This document shows, one piece after another, positions 14,177-23,408 of a stretch of 64,000 bases of DNA. Both the position numbers and the translations under genes were made by a program. Source of the stretch: Jeotgalicoccus psychrophilus DSM 19085 (lineage in GTDB: Bacteria; Bacillota; Bacilli; Staphylococcales; Salinicoccaceae). Positions within the stretch are counted from its first letter, which is position 1, and each line of letters starts with the position of its first letter. Location of the stretch: the NCBI RefSeq assembly GCF_000425845.1, contig NZ_KE384463.1, forward strand, positions 1 to 64,000, read 5' to 3'. The notes under the pieces were generated by a model. It saw only the letters and a list, made by a program, of their open reading frames with translations. It did not search any database and was not told the origin of the DNA.

Positions 14177-15742
14177 ATGGAGATTATTTCATATAAGGAT
14201 TTAAGAAATATTATTAAAAGCGGTGATGTTATTTCAATAGCTGCTCTGTCCACGGGGAACTTACCGATGGAAGTGCTGAAATATCTGGCAGAGCAGTATG
14301 ATGAAGATGGAAAAACTGACAATTTAACTTTTGTTGTGTCGAATGATATCAGTGATTTTGATGACGGCTTTGACCTTGATTCATTCGTCTCACGCGGCAT
14401 GGTTAAAAGAATTATTGCCAGTCTCGTGATTGCTTCTCCTGTAACGGTTGAAGCGATTAAAAACAATGAAATTGAAGCATATTTTCTACCGCAGGGTATT
14501 ATCGCAACGTCATACCGGGAACAGGCTTCTTCTTCGCCGGGGATGATTTCCAAAATCGGTTTGAATACGGTTGTTGATCCGAGAATGTCCGGCGGGAAAG
14601 TTAACGATGCTACTCGTGATGATTTAGTTTCTTTAATAGAGATTAATAAGGAACAGTATTTGTATTATGACTTTCCAAAAATTGATGTGGCTTTATTAAG
14701 AGGTACATTCGCCGATGAGAACGGGAATATTTATATGACTCACGAATCGCATCTTGGTGAAGGTTTCAGTGCAGCTTCTGCTGCAAGACAAAACGGAGGC
14801 AAGGTAATCGTTCAAGTAAAAGAGCTAATTGAAAAGGGGAGTTTCAATCCGCGCGATGTATTTATACCATCGGAGCTTGTCGATTATATTGTAGTAAACA
14901 AAAATCCAAAATATCATAAGCAGGTGATACAGACATACTACGATCCCGCTTTATCCGGCCATCACAGAATTTCACAGAGTAAGGAAAAGTTTTTAGAGTT
15001 TAGTTCCAGAAAAATAATTTTACGGCGTTCGGCCCAGTTTTTAAAGCCCGGTCATACAGTCAGTATCGGTTACGGGATTAATAATGAGCTATCCAATGTA
15101 CTGCGTGAAGAAGGTGCTGAGAATCTTGTCAAATTGAACATCGATACCGGTATATTCGGGGGAATGATCGGCAGCGGAAATCACTTTGGCATGAACTATA
15201 ATCTGGATGCAAGAATGCGCCATGATATGACATGGGACTTTATATTTAACGGGGGACTCGATATCGCATTTCTCAGCTTTGCTGAAATCGACAGTTCCGG
15301 CAACGTCAACGTCTCGAAGTTCGGAGACAGAATGAACGGCAGCGGCGGTTTTATCGATATCAGCCAGACAGTAAAAACGTTAATATTCTCAGGTACGATG
15401 GTCGTCGGGAGCGACTCGCATTGTGAGAATAATGAACTGATTATCGATTCAGAAGGGCATTCCAAGAAGTTCGTCCGAAGTGTTCAGAGTATGGATTTCA
15501 ATGCAGAGTATTCAAGGGAGCTTGGTCAAAATGTCTACTACGTCACAGAGCGTGCAGTATTTCAGCTGACTGACAGGGGAATGGAACTGATTGAAATTGC
15601 TCCGGGACTTGATCTCGAAAGAGATATTTTATCTCAGATGGATTTTAAGCCTTTAGTGTCTAAAGATTTAACAGAAATAAGCAGTGAAATATTTCAGGAA
15701 AGCTGGGGGCAATTGACTCAGTCAATTAAAAATAATCATTAA
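14177..15742 (+). CDS. fadX: Acyl-CoA:acetate/3-ketoacid CoA-transferase, with Asp at catalytic Glu position
   Basis: A 521-residue fused alpha-beta class I CoA-transferase of the YdiF / propionate CoA-transferase type, first gene of the beta-oxidation operon, as fadX is in S. aureus. It should move CoA between acyl groups and acetate or acetoacetate. The C-terminal half keeps NVSKFGDRMNGSGGFIDISQ (about 388-407), VYYVTERAVFQL and APGLDLERDILSQMDFKPLV. In relatives the catalytic Glu lies in a T-E-x-G-x-x-GG motif; here that segment is NIDTGIFGG and the position is Asp323. The start follows CGGGAGAA. The ligase gene begins 17 bases after the stop. Confidence 0.88.
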   Translation: MEIISYKDLRNIIKSGDVISIAALSTGNLPMEVLKYLAEQYDEDGKTDNLTFVVSNDISDFDDGFDLDSFVSRGMVKRIIASLVIASPVTVEAIKNNEIEAYFLPQGIIATSYREQASSSPGMISKIGLNTVVDPRMSGGKVNDATRDDLVSLIEINKEQYLYYDFPKIDVALLRGTFADENGNIYMTHESHLGEGFSAASAARQNGGKVIVQVKELIEKGSFNPRDVFIPSELVDYIVVNKNPKYHKQVIQTYYDPALSGHHRISQSKEKFLEFSSRKIILRRSAQFLKPGHTVSIGYGINNELSNVLREEGAENLVKLNIDTGIFGGMIGSGNHFGMNYNLDARMRHDMTWDFIFNGGLDIAFLSFAEIDSSGNVNVSKFGDRMNGSGGFIDISQTVKTLIFSGTMVVGSDSHCENNELIIDSEGHSKKFVRSVQSMDFNAEYSRELGQNVYYVTERAVFQLTDRGMELIEIAPGLDLERDILSQMDFKPLVSKDLTEISSEIFQESWGQLTQSIKNNH

Positions 15743-15759
15743 CAAAGGGGAAGATGTAA

Positions 15760-17271
15760 ATGAATTATGATTGGATTAAAACAAGATCGGACTATGATGA
15801 AGTAAAAGCGGCAATTATTGACCCTGCGAAAGGAACACAGTGGTCTTATCAGGATTTAAATACACGTGCTGAAAACCTGGCGAATTATTTGCAGGAACAA
15901 GGTATTAAACGCGGAGATGTTGTAGGGATTTTTGCACCGAATGATGTGGCAATCTTTGACCTTTTATTTGCTTCATTCAAGATGGGTGCTGTCTACCTTC
16001 CGATTAACTGGCGCTTAAAACCGAAAGAGATACAGAGTATCATTGCAGATTCGGGAGTTAAAATGATTTTCTACTCGCTGCGACATAAAGAAAGCTTAAC
16101 CGGGACTCCTGAAGAACTGCTTCACATGGATATCGACTCACCGGAGTACGATGAAATCTGTAATCCGGCTCAGCATCGTCCGTTTGAAACTGTTGATGTC
16201 GAAAGCGAAGATCTTGCTTCACTGATGTACACAAGCGGCACAACAGGGATGCCAAAAGGAGTAATGTTTACGTACGAATCATTTGTTGCGAATATTATTA
16301 ATGCAGCCCTGACGTACAAAGTGACCGGAGATCAGACAACGATTATTTCGACACCGACGTTCCACGTCCTTGGCTTGAATGATACGGCACTGCCTTTAAT
16401 TATGGCTGGGGGCACGCTTGTGCTTCACCGTTACTTTGATGGTGCAGAGCTGAACGATCTGATGAGCAAATTTAAACCGGATTATCTGATTATGATTCCA
16501 ACGATGTATTACGGCATGTTGGTTGCAGATAATTTTAATATAAAAAACTTTGAAAACATTAAATATCTGATCCAGGGCGGATCTTCACCGCTGCCTGCTG
16601 TACAGAAGAAATTTGAAAGTATGGGGCACACGCTGATTAACGGATACGGTCTGACAGAAGCACCGCTTACTATGGTAAACACGCCTCATAATTCGAAAGT
16701 AAAACCGATGAGCATCGGGAAATCAATTATGTACGTTGAAAGCAAGCTGCTTGATGATGACGGTAATGAGGTCGAAGTCGGGGAAATCGGTGAACTGGCA
16801 GTTAAAGGGAAAAATGTTACACCGGGTTATTGGAACAAACCGGAAGAAACAGCCAAAGTATTTAAGAACGGCTACTTCCTTACAGGCGACCTTGCTAAAA
16901 AAGATGAAGACGGTGATATCTTTATCGTCAACCGCAAGAAAGAGTTAATTATTACCGGCGGTGAAAACGTCCTGCCTTCAGAAGTTGAAGCGGCACTGTC
17001 TGAACATCCGATTGTACGTACAGCTATTGTTGTGGGTTATGACAGTCCTGAGTACGGCGAATCAGTTTCTGCGGCGATTGTACTGACAGAAGAAACAGAG
17101 AACTTCGAAGAGATTCTTGATAAACACGTCAGAGCACGTATTGCAGGGTATAAAATTCCGAGGATGTATATGGAAATGAAAGATATTCCATTAAACTCTA
17201 CTGCGAAACCGGATAAACTGGAAATTCAGCGTTTAATGAATGAGAAAGCAAAAGAAAACGGTGTAGCTTAA
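15760..17271 (+). CDS. fadD: Acyl-CoA synthetase (fatty acid-CoA ligase)
   Basis: A 503-residue ANL-superfamily adenylating enzyme that activates fatty acids to acyl-CoA via acyl-AMP. The P-loop-like motif is YTSGTTGMPKG (about 157-167), the A5 motif is NGYGLTEAP (about 294-302), and TGDLAKKDEDG (A7) and the hinge NRKKELIITGGENVLPSEVE (A8) follow. The A10 lysine is probably in LNSTAKPDKLE. It is the second gene of the operon, with AAAGGGGAAG as ribosome binding site. Naming: some S. aureus annotations call this ligase fadE; I use fadD by function. Confidence 0.9.
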   Translation: MNYDWIKTRSDYDEVKAAIIDPAKGTQWSYQDLNTRAENLANYLQEQGIKRGDVVGIFAPNDVAIFDLLFASFKMGAVYLPINWRLKPKEIQSIIADSGVKMIFYSLRHKESLTGTPEELLHMDIDSPEYDEICNPAQHRPFETVDVESEDLASLMYTSGTTGMPKGVMFTYESFVANIINAALTYKVTGDQTTIISTPTFHVLGLNDTALPLIMAGGTLVLHRYFDGAELNDLMSKFKPDYLIMIPTMYYGMLVADNFNIKNFENIKYLIQGGSSPLPAVQKKFESMGHTLINGYGLTEAPLTMVNTPHNSKVKPMSIGKSIMYVESKLLDDDGNEVEVGEIGELAVKGKNVTPGYWNKPEETAKVFKNGYFLTGDLAKKDEDGDIFIVNRKKELIITGGENVLPSEVEAALSEHPIVRTAIVVGYDSPEYGESVSAAIVLTEETENFEEILDKHVRARIAGYKIPRMYMEMKDIPLNSTAKPDKLEIQRLMNEKAKENGVA

Positions 17272-17287
17272 AAATTTTAACTTTATT

Positions 17288-17301
17288 TGAAAGCGTTATC
17301 A
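17288..17301. promoter_or_regulatory. Internal cre site in the fad operon
   Basis: TGAAAGCGTTATCA fits the cre consensus TGWAANCGNTNWCA at every position. It lies in the gap between the ligase and dehydrogenase genes, where bound CcpA could act as a roadblock. Confidence 0.78.
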
Positions 17302-17322
17302 TATAAGGCGGAGGGAAATACT

Positions 17323-18528
17323 ATGACAGAAAAAGACCAAATACTGAAAGAATTATATCCGGAGGATATTTTAAATAATGCTAAGGAACTTACTGAAGGG
17401 GAAGTTAAATTTCTAAAACAGCTGGACGATCTGCTTGAATCCAAATATCGTGATTCAATTAACAATCACTGGGCAAATGCAACAGTTCCTGAAGACTTCT
17501 TCGACGATATGGGGAAATTGAACTATTTTAGAAATCCGTTGTTATTTGAAGGCCGTGAAGGTGCAAAAACTCCGAGCCAGCTGTTCCAGTTCTTTATGTC
17601 ATATACAATCGCACGTTTCGACGTATCACTGGTAACAATTCTTGGTGTACACCAGGGGCTTGGACACAATGCCTTTTTATTCGGCGGTTCAAAAGAGCAG
17701 ATTGCTAAATATGTGCCAAAACTTCAGTCTCACGAACTCAGAACGTGTTTTGCACTGACTGAGCCGGATCACGGTTCCGACGTTGCAGGCGGTCTTGAAA
17801 CAACGGCTAAATTCGACGGAGAAAACTGGATTATTAACGGTGCGAAAAAATGGATCGGCGGAGCAAATGTCTCCGATGTTATTCCTCTGTTTGCAGTAGA
17901 TGTAGAAACAGGGAAGCCGAAAGGATTCATTATCCGTCCTGAACAGGATGGCGTAGAAATCGATGTAATCGAAAATAAAATTGCATTAAGAATTATACCG
18001 AATACTAATATTCGTTTAGATAATGTAGTCGTGAAAGAAGAAGATAGACTGCAGAATATTAACAGCTTTAAAGACATTGCCAAAATCCTCTACTCTACTC
18101 GTGCAGGTGTATCATACATGGCAACTGGTGCGATGGCCGGAGCGCTTCGTGCAACGCTTGATTACGTTACACAGCGTAAACAATTCGGAAAAGAAATAAG
18201 CAAGTATCAGCTGATTCAGGAAAAACTTGCGATGATGCAGGGGAACCTTTCACACGCAATAGCAATGTCAGCACAGCTTGCGCGTATGCAGGAAAACGGC
18301 GAGTACGATGAAGTGGCAACATCAACAGCGAAGATGATGAATGCGTTACGACTGCGGGAATCAGTAGCAATGGGACGCGGAATTCACGGCGGCAACGGTA
18401 TTCTGGCAGAGTATGATATTGCGAGATTCTTCTCCGATGCTGAAGCTGTCTACACTTATGAGGGCACGCACGAAATAAATGCACTGGTAATCGGCAGAGC
18501 GCTAACAGGCGATTCAGCATTTATTTAA
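17323..18528 (+). CDS. fadE: Acyl-CoA dehydrogenase
   Basis: FAD enzyme for the first oxidation of beta-oxidation, 401 residues from ATG 17323, which follows GGCGGAGGG (an in-frame upstream start at 17287 would overlap the cre site). It contains FALTEPDHGSDVAG (about 142-155, flavin/substrate signature), KKWIGGANVSD, RKQFGKEISKYQLIQEKLA (about 286-304) and the C-terminal TYEGTHEINALVIGRALTG, whose Glu aligns with the catalytic base of glutaryl-CoA-dehydrogenase-like members. Chain-length preference is not predictable. No electron-transfer flavoprotein genes lie nearby. Third gene of the operon; called fadD in some S. aureus annotations. Confidence 0.9.
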   Translation: MTEKDQILKELYPEDILNNAKELTEGEVKFLKQLDDLLESKYRDSINNHWANATVPEDFFDDMGKLNYFRNPLLFEGREGAKTPSQLFQFFMSYTIARFDVSLVTILGVHQGLGHNAFLFGGSKEQIAKYVPKLQSHELRTCFALTEPDHGSDVAGGLETTAKFDGENWIINGAKKWIGGANVSDVIPLFAVDVETGKPKGFIIRPEQDGVEIDVIENKIALRIIPNTNIRLDNVVVKEEDRLQNINSFKDIAKILYSTRAGVSYMATGAMAGALRATLDYVTQRKQFGKEISKYQLIQEKLAMMQGNLSHAIAMSAQLARMQENGEYDEVATSTAKMMNALRLRESVAMGRGIHGGNGILAEYDIARFFSDAEAVYTYEGTHEINALVIGRALTGDSAFI

Positions 18529-18578
18529 AGACAAAGTGTATGAAAAGTATAAAGATAAAATAATTTGGAGGGTTTTTC

Positions 18579-20837
18579 ATGACGATAAGAAAAGCGACCG
18601 TGCTTGGCGGGGGAGTGATGGGCAGCCAGATTGCTGCCCTGCTCGTTAATGCAGGCTTAAAAGTAAAAATACTTGATATAGCAATTGATAAAAAAGATCC
18701 AAACAAAATTTCGAGAAAATCTTTTGAAATGATTACGGATAAAAAACGTCCGCAACTGTTTGATTTAAACTTTGCTCCAAATTTAACATACGGCAACTTT
18801 GAAGAAGATCTGCAGGGTCAAGACGACTCAGATATTTATATCGAAGCGGTTAAAGAAGAGCTGGAGATTAAACACAGCGTATGGAAGCAAGTTAAAGCAG
18901 TGGCGAAGGATAATGCATTATTTGCAACGAATACTTCAGGGATTCCGATTGAATATATTGCGAAAGTTTTCAATAAAGAAGAACGCCAAAGATTTTTCGG
19001 CATGCACTTTTTCAATCCGCCGCGTATTATGAAACTGGTTGAAATTATTCCTCTGAAAGATACAGCTGAAGAATCAGTAAAAGCAGCTCAGGATTTTGCA
19101 GAAAGCAAGCTTGGTAAAGGTGTGATTGTTGCCAATGATGTACCTGGTTTTGTCGCTAACCGTGTCGGTACACAAACGATGAACGATATTATGCACCGTG
19201 CAGAAGAAGCGGGAATATCAATTTCCGACACTGATGCATTGACGGGGAGAAGCATCGGCCGTCCAAGTACCGGAACTTACGGCTTAAGTGATTTAGTTGG
19301 TATCGACATTGCAGTCACTGTAACTAAAGGAATGCAGAAAGTACCGGGCGAAGAGAAGTTCTTCAGCAGTACAAAAGTTGCTGAAAAATTAGTTGAAGCG
19401 GGAGCACTCGGCAGAAAAACTAAACAGGGATTTTATAAAAAAGAGAAGAATAAAATTCTCGTATTTAATCCCGAAACAAGTGACTATGTTGAACAGTCAA
19501 AACCGCAGTTTCCAATACTCGGCAAGTTCAGCAAAGATTTAACAGCAAATATGGATGTTATTTTTAATGCTGACGACAAAGCAGGATTATTCATGTGGGA
19601 AACGATGAGGAACAATTTCTATTATTCAGCATTGAATGTTCCTAAAGCAGCATCGGACTATAAAGATATAGACCGTGCACTTGTCTGGGGCTTTAATTGG
19701 AAACAAGGGCCGTTCCAGCTGTGGGATATGATGGGCTTCAGTCGAGTTAAAAACCGTATGAAAGAAGAACTCGGAAAACTGCCTGAATGGATTGAAGAAC
19801 GCACTCAGCCTTTTTACGAAGAAGGCGAATCGATCGAGCGCGTGACACCGGTAAGTGAATTAATCGACAGTGAAATCTGGAACCGGGAAGACTCAAATCT
19901 ATCGGTTGTTAATACGGATCAGCTGCTGTTAAAACTGCAGAGCAATAACAATATAATTTCTGACGGGTTTTCGAAAGATTTAGTTGAGGCTGTTGATTTG
20001 CTGGAGACGGAAGATTTTTCAAGTATGGTCTTATATGCCGACGGCAGAAACTTCAGTGTCGGAGCAAATCTGTATATGATGAAAAAATCTCACGAAATGA
20101 AAAAGGTCGAAGAATTAGTCGGACCGGCAATCGACCAGCTGCACAACAGTTTCAACCGTATGAAGTATTCACTTAAACCGATAGTAACAGCAGTTCAGGG
20201 TAAAGCACTCGGCGGAGGCTGTGAGTTAGTACTTCATTCACCATTCGTCGTAGCTGCGAGTGAAACTTATATCGGTATGGTTGAAGCGGGTGTCGGCCTC
20301 TTACCGAGCGGCGGCGGACTTGCTGAAATGTCGGATCGTATATTAAGTACAAATCATAAACACGATGATAAGCAGCAGTCGATGTCTGAAGTGCTGACAA
20401 ATATCGGAATGGCAAAAGTATCGACAAACGCTTATGAGGCGAAGAGATATGGTTATTTAAGAGATACTGACTCCATTATTCTAAATGTTGAGCAGCGTGT
20501 TGAAGCTGCATTAAATAAAGCGCGTCTCGAATCGGAAATGAACTATATTCCTAAACCTGCAGGAAAGTACATTGCTCTCGGCAGTGACTTTAAAGCACTT
20601 GCAGAAGGAATGCTGGACGCTCAGCGTCTTGGTAACTTTATCAGTGACCACGATTACGAAATTACATTGAAAATGGCAGAAGTATTATCGGGCGGGGATA
20701 TACCGCGTAACACGTATGTTAATCAGCGATATTTACAAAAACTCGAAAGAGAGAGATTTTTAGATCTCCTGCAGAACGAGAAAACATATGCACGTATCAG
20801 TCATATGCTTGAAACGGGCAAACCGCTACGTAATTAG
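18579..20837 (+). CDS. fadB: Bifunctional 3-hydroxyacyl-CoA dehydrogenase / enoyl-CoA hydratase
   Basis: 752 residues in the FadN order, dehydrogenase first. The NAD fold opens ATVLGGGVMGSQIAALLVNA (about 7-26), the active-site His is in FGMHFFNPPRIMKLVEI, and GFVANRVG marks the 3-hydroxyacyl-CoA dehydrogenase signature. The crotonase domain occupies the last third: NFSVGANLYMM (oxyanion hole), GKALGGGCELVLHSPF, and the catalytic-Glu region MVEAGVGLLPSGGG. It performs hydration and the second oxidation of beta-oxidation in one chain. Ribosome binding site TTGGAGGG; the next gene follows 33 bases downstream. Confidence 0.93.
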   Translation: MTIRKATVLGGGVMGSQIAALLVNAGLKVKILDIAIDKKDPNKISRKSFEMITDKKRPQLFDLNFAPNLTYGNFEEDLQGQDDSDIYIEAVKEELEIKHSVWKQVKAVAKDNALFATNTSGIPIEYIAKVFNKEERQRFFGMHFFNPPRIMKLVEIIPLKDTAEESVKAAQDFAESKLGKGVIVANDVPGFVANRVGTQTMNDIMHRAEEAGISISDTDALTGRSIGRPSTGTYGLSDLVGIDIAVTVTKGMQKVPGEEKFFSSTKVAEKLVEAGALGRKTKQGFYKKEKNKILVFNPETSDYVEQSKPQFPILGKFSKDLTANMDVIFNADDKAGLFMWETMRNNFYYSALNVPKAASDYKDIDRALVWGFNWKQGPFQLWDMMGFSRVKNRMKEELGKLPEWIEERTQPFYEEGESIERVTPVSELIDSEIWNREDSNLSVVNTDQLLLKLQSNNNIISDGFSKDLVEAVDLLETEDFSSMVLYADGRNFSVGANLYMMKKSHEMKKVEELVGPAIDQLHNSFNRMKYSLKPIVTAVQGKALGGGCELVLHSPFVVAASETYIGMVEAGVGLLPSGGGLAEMSDRILSTNHKHDDKQQSMSEVLTNIGMAKVSTNAYEAKRYGYLRDTDSIILNVEQRVEAALNKARLESEMNYIPKPAGKYIALGSDFKALAEGMLDAQRLGNFISDHDYEITLKMAEVLSGGDIPRNTYVNQRYLQKLERERFLDLLQNEKTYARISHMLETGKPLRN

Positions 20838-20870
20838 TAACACGTACAAACAGAGAAAGGATGAAGTTAA

Positions 20871-22055
20871 ATGCAGGATGCATATATAGTAGCTTACGGA
20901 AGATCTGCTGCCGCGAGAGCAAAAGGCGGCGCGATGTTCCACGACAGACCAGATGAGGTGGCAGCACAGGTTCTTAAAGGTGTACTTGGCCGTGTCGACG
21001 GTAAATTCAGCCCTGAAATGGTTGAAGACGTTATTGTCGGTAACTCATTCCCGGAAGGATTACAGGGTCAGAATATAGCACGGTCAATCGCACTGCTTGC
21101 AGGCATGCCGAATGAAGTACCGGGTCAGACGGTAAATCGTTACTGTTCATCAGGACTGCAGACGATTGCAATGGCGGCAAACCAGATTATGGCAAGTCAG
21201 GCAGACGTGCTGGTTGCAGGGGGAGTTGAATTAATGAGTGCTGTCCCGATGGGCGGTAATGAGCCAACGAACAGCCCGGTGCTGCAGGATAAAGACTCAG
21301 GTGTGTCATATCCGATGGGACTGACTGCTGAAATGGTTGCAAAAGAGTTCAAAGTATCAAGAGAAGACCAGGATGCTTATGCAGTGCAAAGCCACCAGCG
21401 GGCGAAGGCAGCACTGGATGCCGGAAGATTTGAAGATGAAATTATTCCGGTTGAAGTGAATAAAGTGGATTATAACGAAGAAGGACCGGTTGTTACGAAA
21501 GGTGAATATAAAACTGACGAACATATCCGTCCGGATACAAATATGGAAGGACTGGCGAAGCTTAGAACAGTATTTAAAGCGGATGGTACTGTTACAGCTG
21601 GTACTTCAGCACCGCTGACAGACGGTGCAGGATTTGTTGTGATGATGTCGGGTGATAAGGTGAAAGAACTTGGAGTAACACCAATCGCACGCTTTGTCGG
21701 CTTTAAAGCAGTCGGTGTGGATCCTAAAATTATGGGAATCGGTCCGGCATATGCAATACCGGAAGTACTTGAGCAGGCTGGATTATCAGTAGAAGACATG
21801 GACTTAATTGAACTGAATGAAGCATTCGCCTCACAAACAGTAGCGTCGATTAGAAAAGCGGGGCTGGATATTGAAAAAACGAATGTGAACGGCGGAGCAA
21901 TATCACTTGGTCATCCGCTCGGAGCATCAGGTGCAATGCTGACAGCGAGACTGCTTGCTGAAATGAAGCGCAGACCGGAATCGAAATACGGTATGGTAAC
22001 AATGTGTATCGGTGTCGGTATGGGTGCAGCAGGAATATTCGAATATGTAAGATAA
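20871..22055 (+). CDS. fadA: Acetyl-CoA C-acyltransferase (thiolase)
   Basis: A 394-residue thiolase that cleaves 3-ketoacyl-CoA to acetyl-CoA and a shortened acyl-CoA. The acyl-accepting Cys is residue 92 in VNRYCSSGLQTIA; the His motif is GHPLGASGA (about 349-357) and the second Cys is in MCIGVGMGAAG near the C-terminus. NEAFA (about 320-324) completes the active-site set. Last gene of the fadXDEBA-type operon; a 42-bp palindromic terminator follows. Confidence 0.95.
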   Translation: MQDAYIVAYGRSAAARAKGGAMFHDRPDEVAAQVLKGVLGRVDGKFSPEMVEDVIVGNSFPEGLQGQNIARSIALLAGMPNEVPGQTVNRYCSSGLQTIAMAANQIMASQADVLVAGGVELMSAVPMGGNEPTNSPVLQDKDSGVSYPMGLTAEMVAKEFKVSREDQDAYAVQSHQRAKAALDAGRFEDEIIPVEVNKVDYNEEGPVVTKGEYKTDEHIRPDTNMEGLAKLRTVFKADGTVTAGTSAPLTDGAGFVVMMSGDKVKELGVTPIARFVGFKAVGVDPKIMGIGPAYAIPEVLEQAGLSVEDMDLIELNEAFASQTVASIRKAGLDIEKTNVNGGAISLGHPLGASGAMLTARLLAEMKRRPESKYGMVTMCIGVGMGAAGIFEYVR

Positions 22056-22086
22056 TTAGCGTTAAGTAAAAGTCTAATAATTGTTA

Positions 22087-22128
22087 ATATCAACTCCCCA
22101 TCAAATTAATTTGATGGGGAGTTGATAT
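22087..22128 (+). terminator. Perfect 42-bp palindrome ending the fad operon
   Basis: Arms 22087-22107 and 22108-22128 are exact reverse complements with no spacer (core CTCCCCATCAAATT). The following ATATTTTATATAAT is only moderately T-rich, so it is a terminator or mRNA-stabilising 3' hairpin. Confidence 0.8.
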
Positions 22129-22248
22129 ATTTTATATAATATAAATTTTGAGGGGATATCTCCTATCATTTTATGTAAACTGTACAATTTATTTATCTAT
22201 TTATATAATTAATAAATACTAATCTTAAACAAAACAGGGGGAATATGT

Positions 22249-22860
22249 TTGGAATTACATAATGGAGAATTTAAAATAGTAAAAGCAGATGAAACAGATC
22301 TTGATGTAAGGGAACAGATGGGACAGATATTTGCCGATGGATTTTCACAGTGGCTGAATTTTTTCTCAAAAGATAAACAGGTTATTGCGAAAGCATTTCA
22401 GCATATGTTTGTGCTCGATAAATTTTATGTAGCTGTTATAGATGGTGAAGTTGCCGGAGTCACTGCTTGTACGAAAAGAAATTATTCATCAGTAAAATTA
22501 AATAAAAAAGAACTGAGAAAACATTTAGGCTTATATAAAGGTGCTCTTGCCGGATTACTTTTAAAGAAACCATTTGAAAAGTATCACGAGAATCTTCTTG
22601 AAAATACAGGAGCTATAGAGTTTGTCGGAACAGCGCGAAATTTCCAAGGGAGAGGTGTCGCGTCTCTGCTTATTCAACATATTATTGAAAATACGCCTTA
22701 CGATAATTTTATTATTGACGATGTTGCTGATACGAATATTCCTGCAATTAAACTGTATGAAAAACTTGGATTCGAAGAGTATGACAGAACAGAGATGCCC
22801 GGTGCATCTGCTAAAAATAATGGGATGAACTACCTGGTATCATTCAAATATATGAATTAA
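22249..22860 (+). CDS. GNAT-family N-acetyltransferase
   Basis: 203 residues, starting at TTG 22249 with AGGGGG (22236-22241) seven bases upstream. An ATG at 22245 opens only a five-codon peptide in another frame. The GNAT fold is shown by FVGTARNFQGRGVASLLIQHI (about 125-145; Q-x-x-G-x-G/A acetyl-CoA motif) and the C-terminal YEKLGFEEYDRTEM. Early residues (DGFSQWLNFFSKDKQVI) are unlike ribosomal-protein acetyltransferases. The substrate is unknown. Confidence 0.85.
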   Translation: MELHNGEFKIVKADETDLDVREQMGQIFADGFSQWLNFFSKDKQVIAKAFQHMFVLDKFYVAVIDGEVAGVTACTKRNYSSVKLNKKELRKHLGLYKGALAGLLLKKPFEKYHENLLENTGAIEFVGTARNFQGRGVASLLIQHIIENTPYDNFIIDDVADTNIPAIKLYEKLGFEEYDRTEMPGASAKNNGMNYLVSFKYMN

Positions 22861-22957
22861 TTTATTCGTATGTTGTCACTAAAGGAACTTAAAATATACA
22901 CGAATGTATAAACAGGTCTGATAAAATAAGTGCATATATAATTTTGGGAGGATTTTT

Positions 22958-23368
22958 ATGAAGAAGTTACTTTTACTGTCAGGCCTGACTTTGGCACTCG
23001 CTGCATGCGGCAATGGAACTGAAGAAGCACAAAGCGAAGAAACTCACGAACCGGCCGAAGAGAGCGCCGAACACCACCATGAGCATGTACTGGATATTAA
23101 TCTGACTGTTGATAATGAAGCAGATCCTTCAGTAATCAGTGTTGAGCTGCTGAAAGAAGATGAAGCATACGAAGCGGACCGCGTCCGTTTTGAAGTGCAG
23201 GAACCTGAAACAGAAGAAATTACATGGCTGAATGCTGAACATCAGGGTGACGGGTTTTATACTGCAAAAACAGCAGAAGTTGAACCTGGAGAGTACAGTA
23301 TCACAGCTCACATCAATGGGCCTGAAGACCTGCATGAACATACAGATGATATTTTTGAAATAGAATAA
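22958..23368 (+). CDS. YtkA-like lipoprotein with His-rich segment
   Basis: A 136-residue lipoprotein: signal peptide with lipobox LAAC (Cys17), an acidic linker, a His-rich patch EHHHEH (about 38-43) and a YtkA-like beta-sandwich domain (about 45-136), with VRFEVQEPETEEITWLNAEH and GEYSITAHI. YtkA-like domains resemble copper-binding or cytochrome-oxidase-assembly folds; the His patch suggests metal binding, which is inference. It is anchored outside the membrane. AGGAGG-like ribosome binding site (GGGAGGA) and its own terminator. Confidence 0.8.
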   Translation: MKKLLLLSGLTLALAACGNGTEEAQSEETHEPAEESAEHHHEHVLDINLTVDNEADPSVISVELLKEDEAYEADRVRFEVQEPETEEITWLNAEHQGDGFYTAKTAEVEPGEYSITAHINGPEDLHEHTDDIFEIE

Positions 23369-23375
23369 TTTTAAG

Positions 23376-23408
23376 AAAACACTCAGCCCGTTAAGCTGAG
23401 TGCTTTTT
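23376..23408. terminator. Terminator between convergent genes
   Basis: Stem ACTCAGC / GCTGAGT (loop CCGTTAA) followed by GCTTTTT, with A-rich sequence on the other side. Confidence 0.8.
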
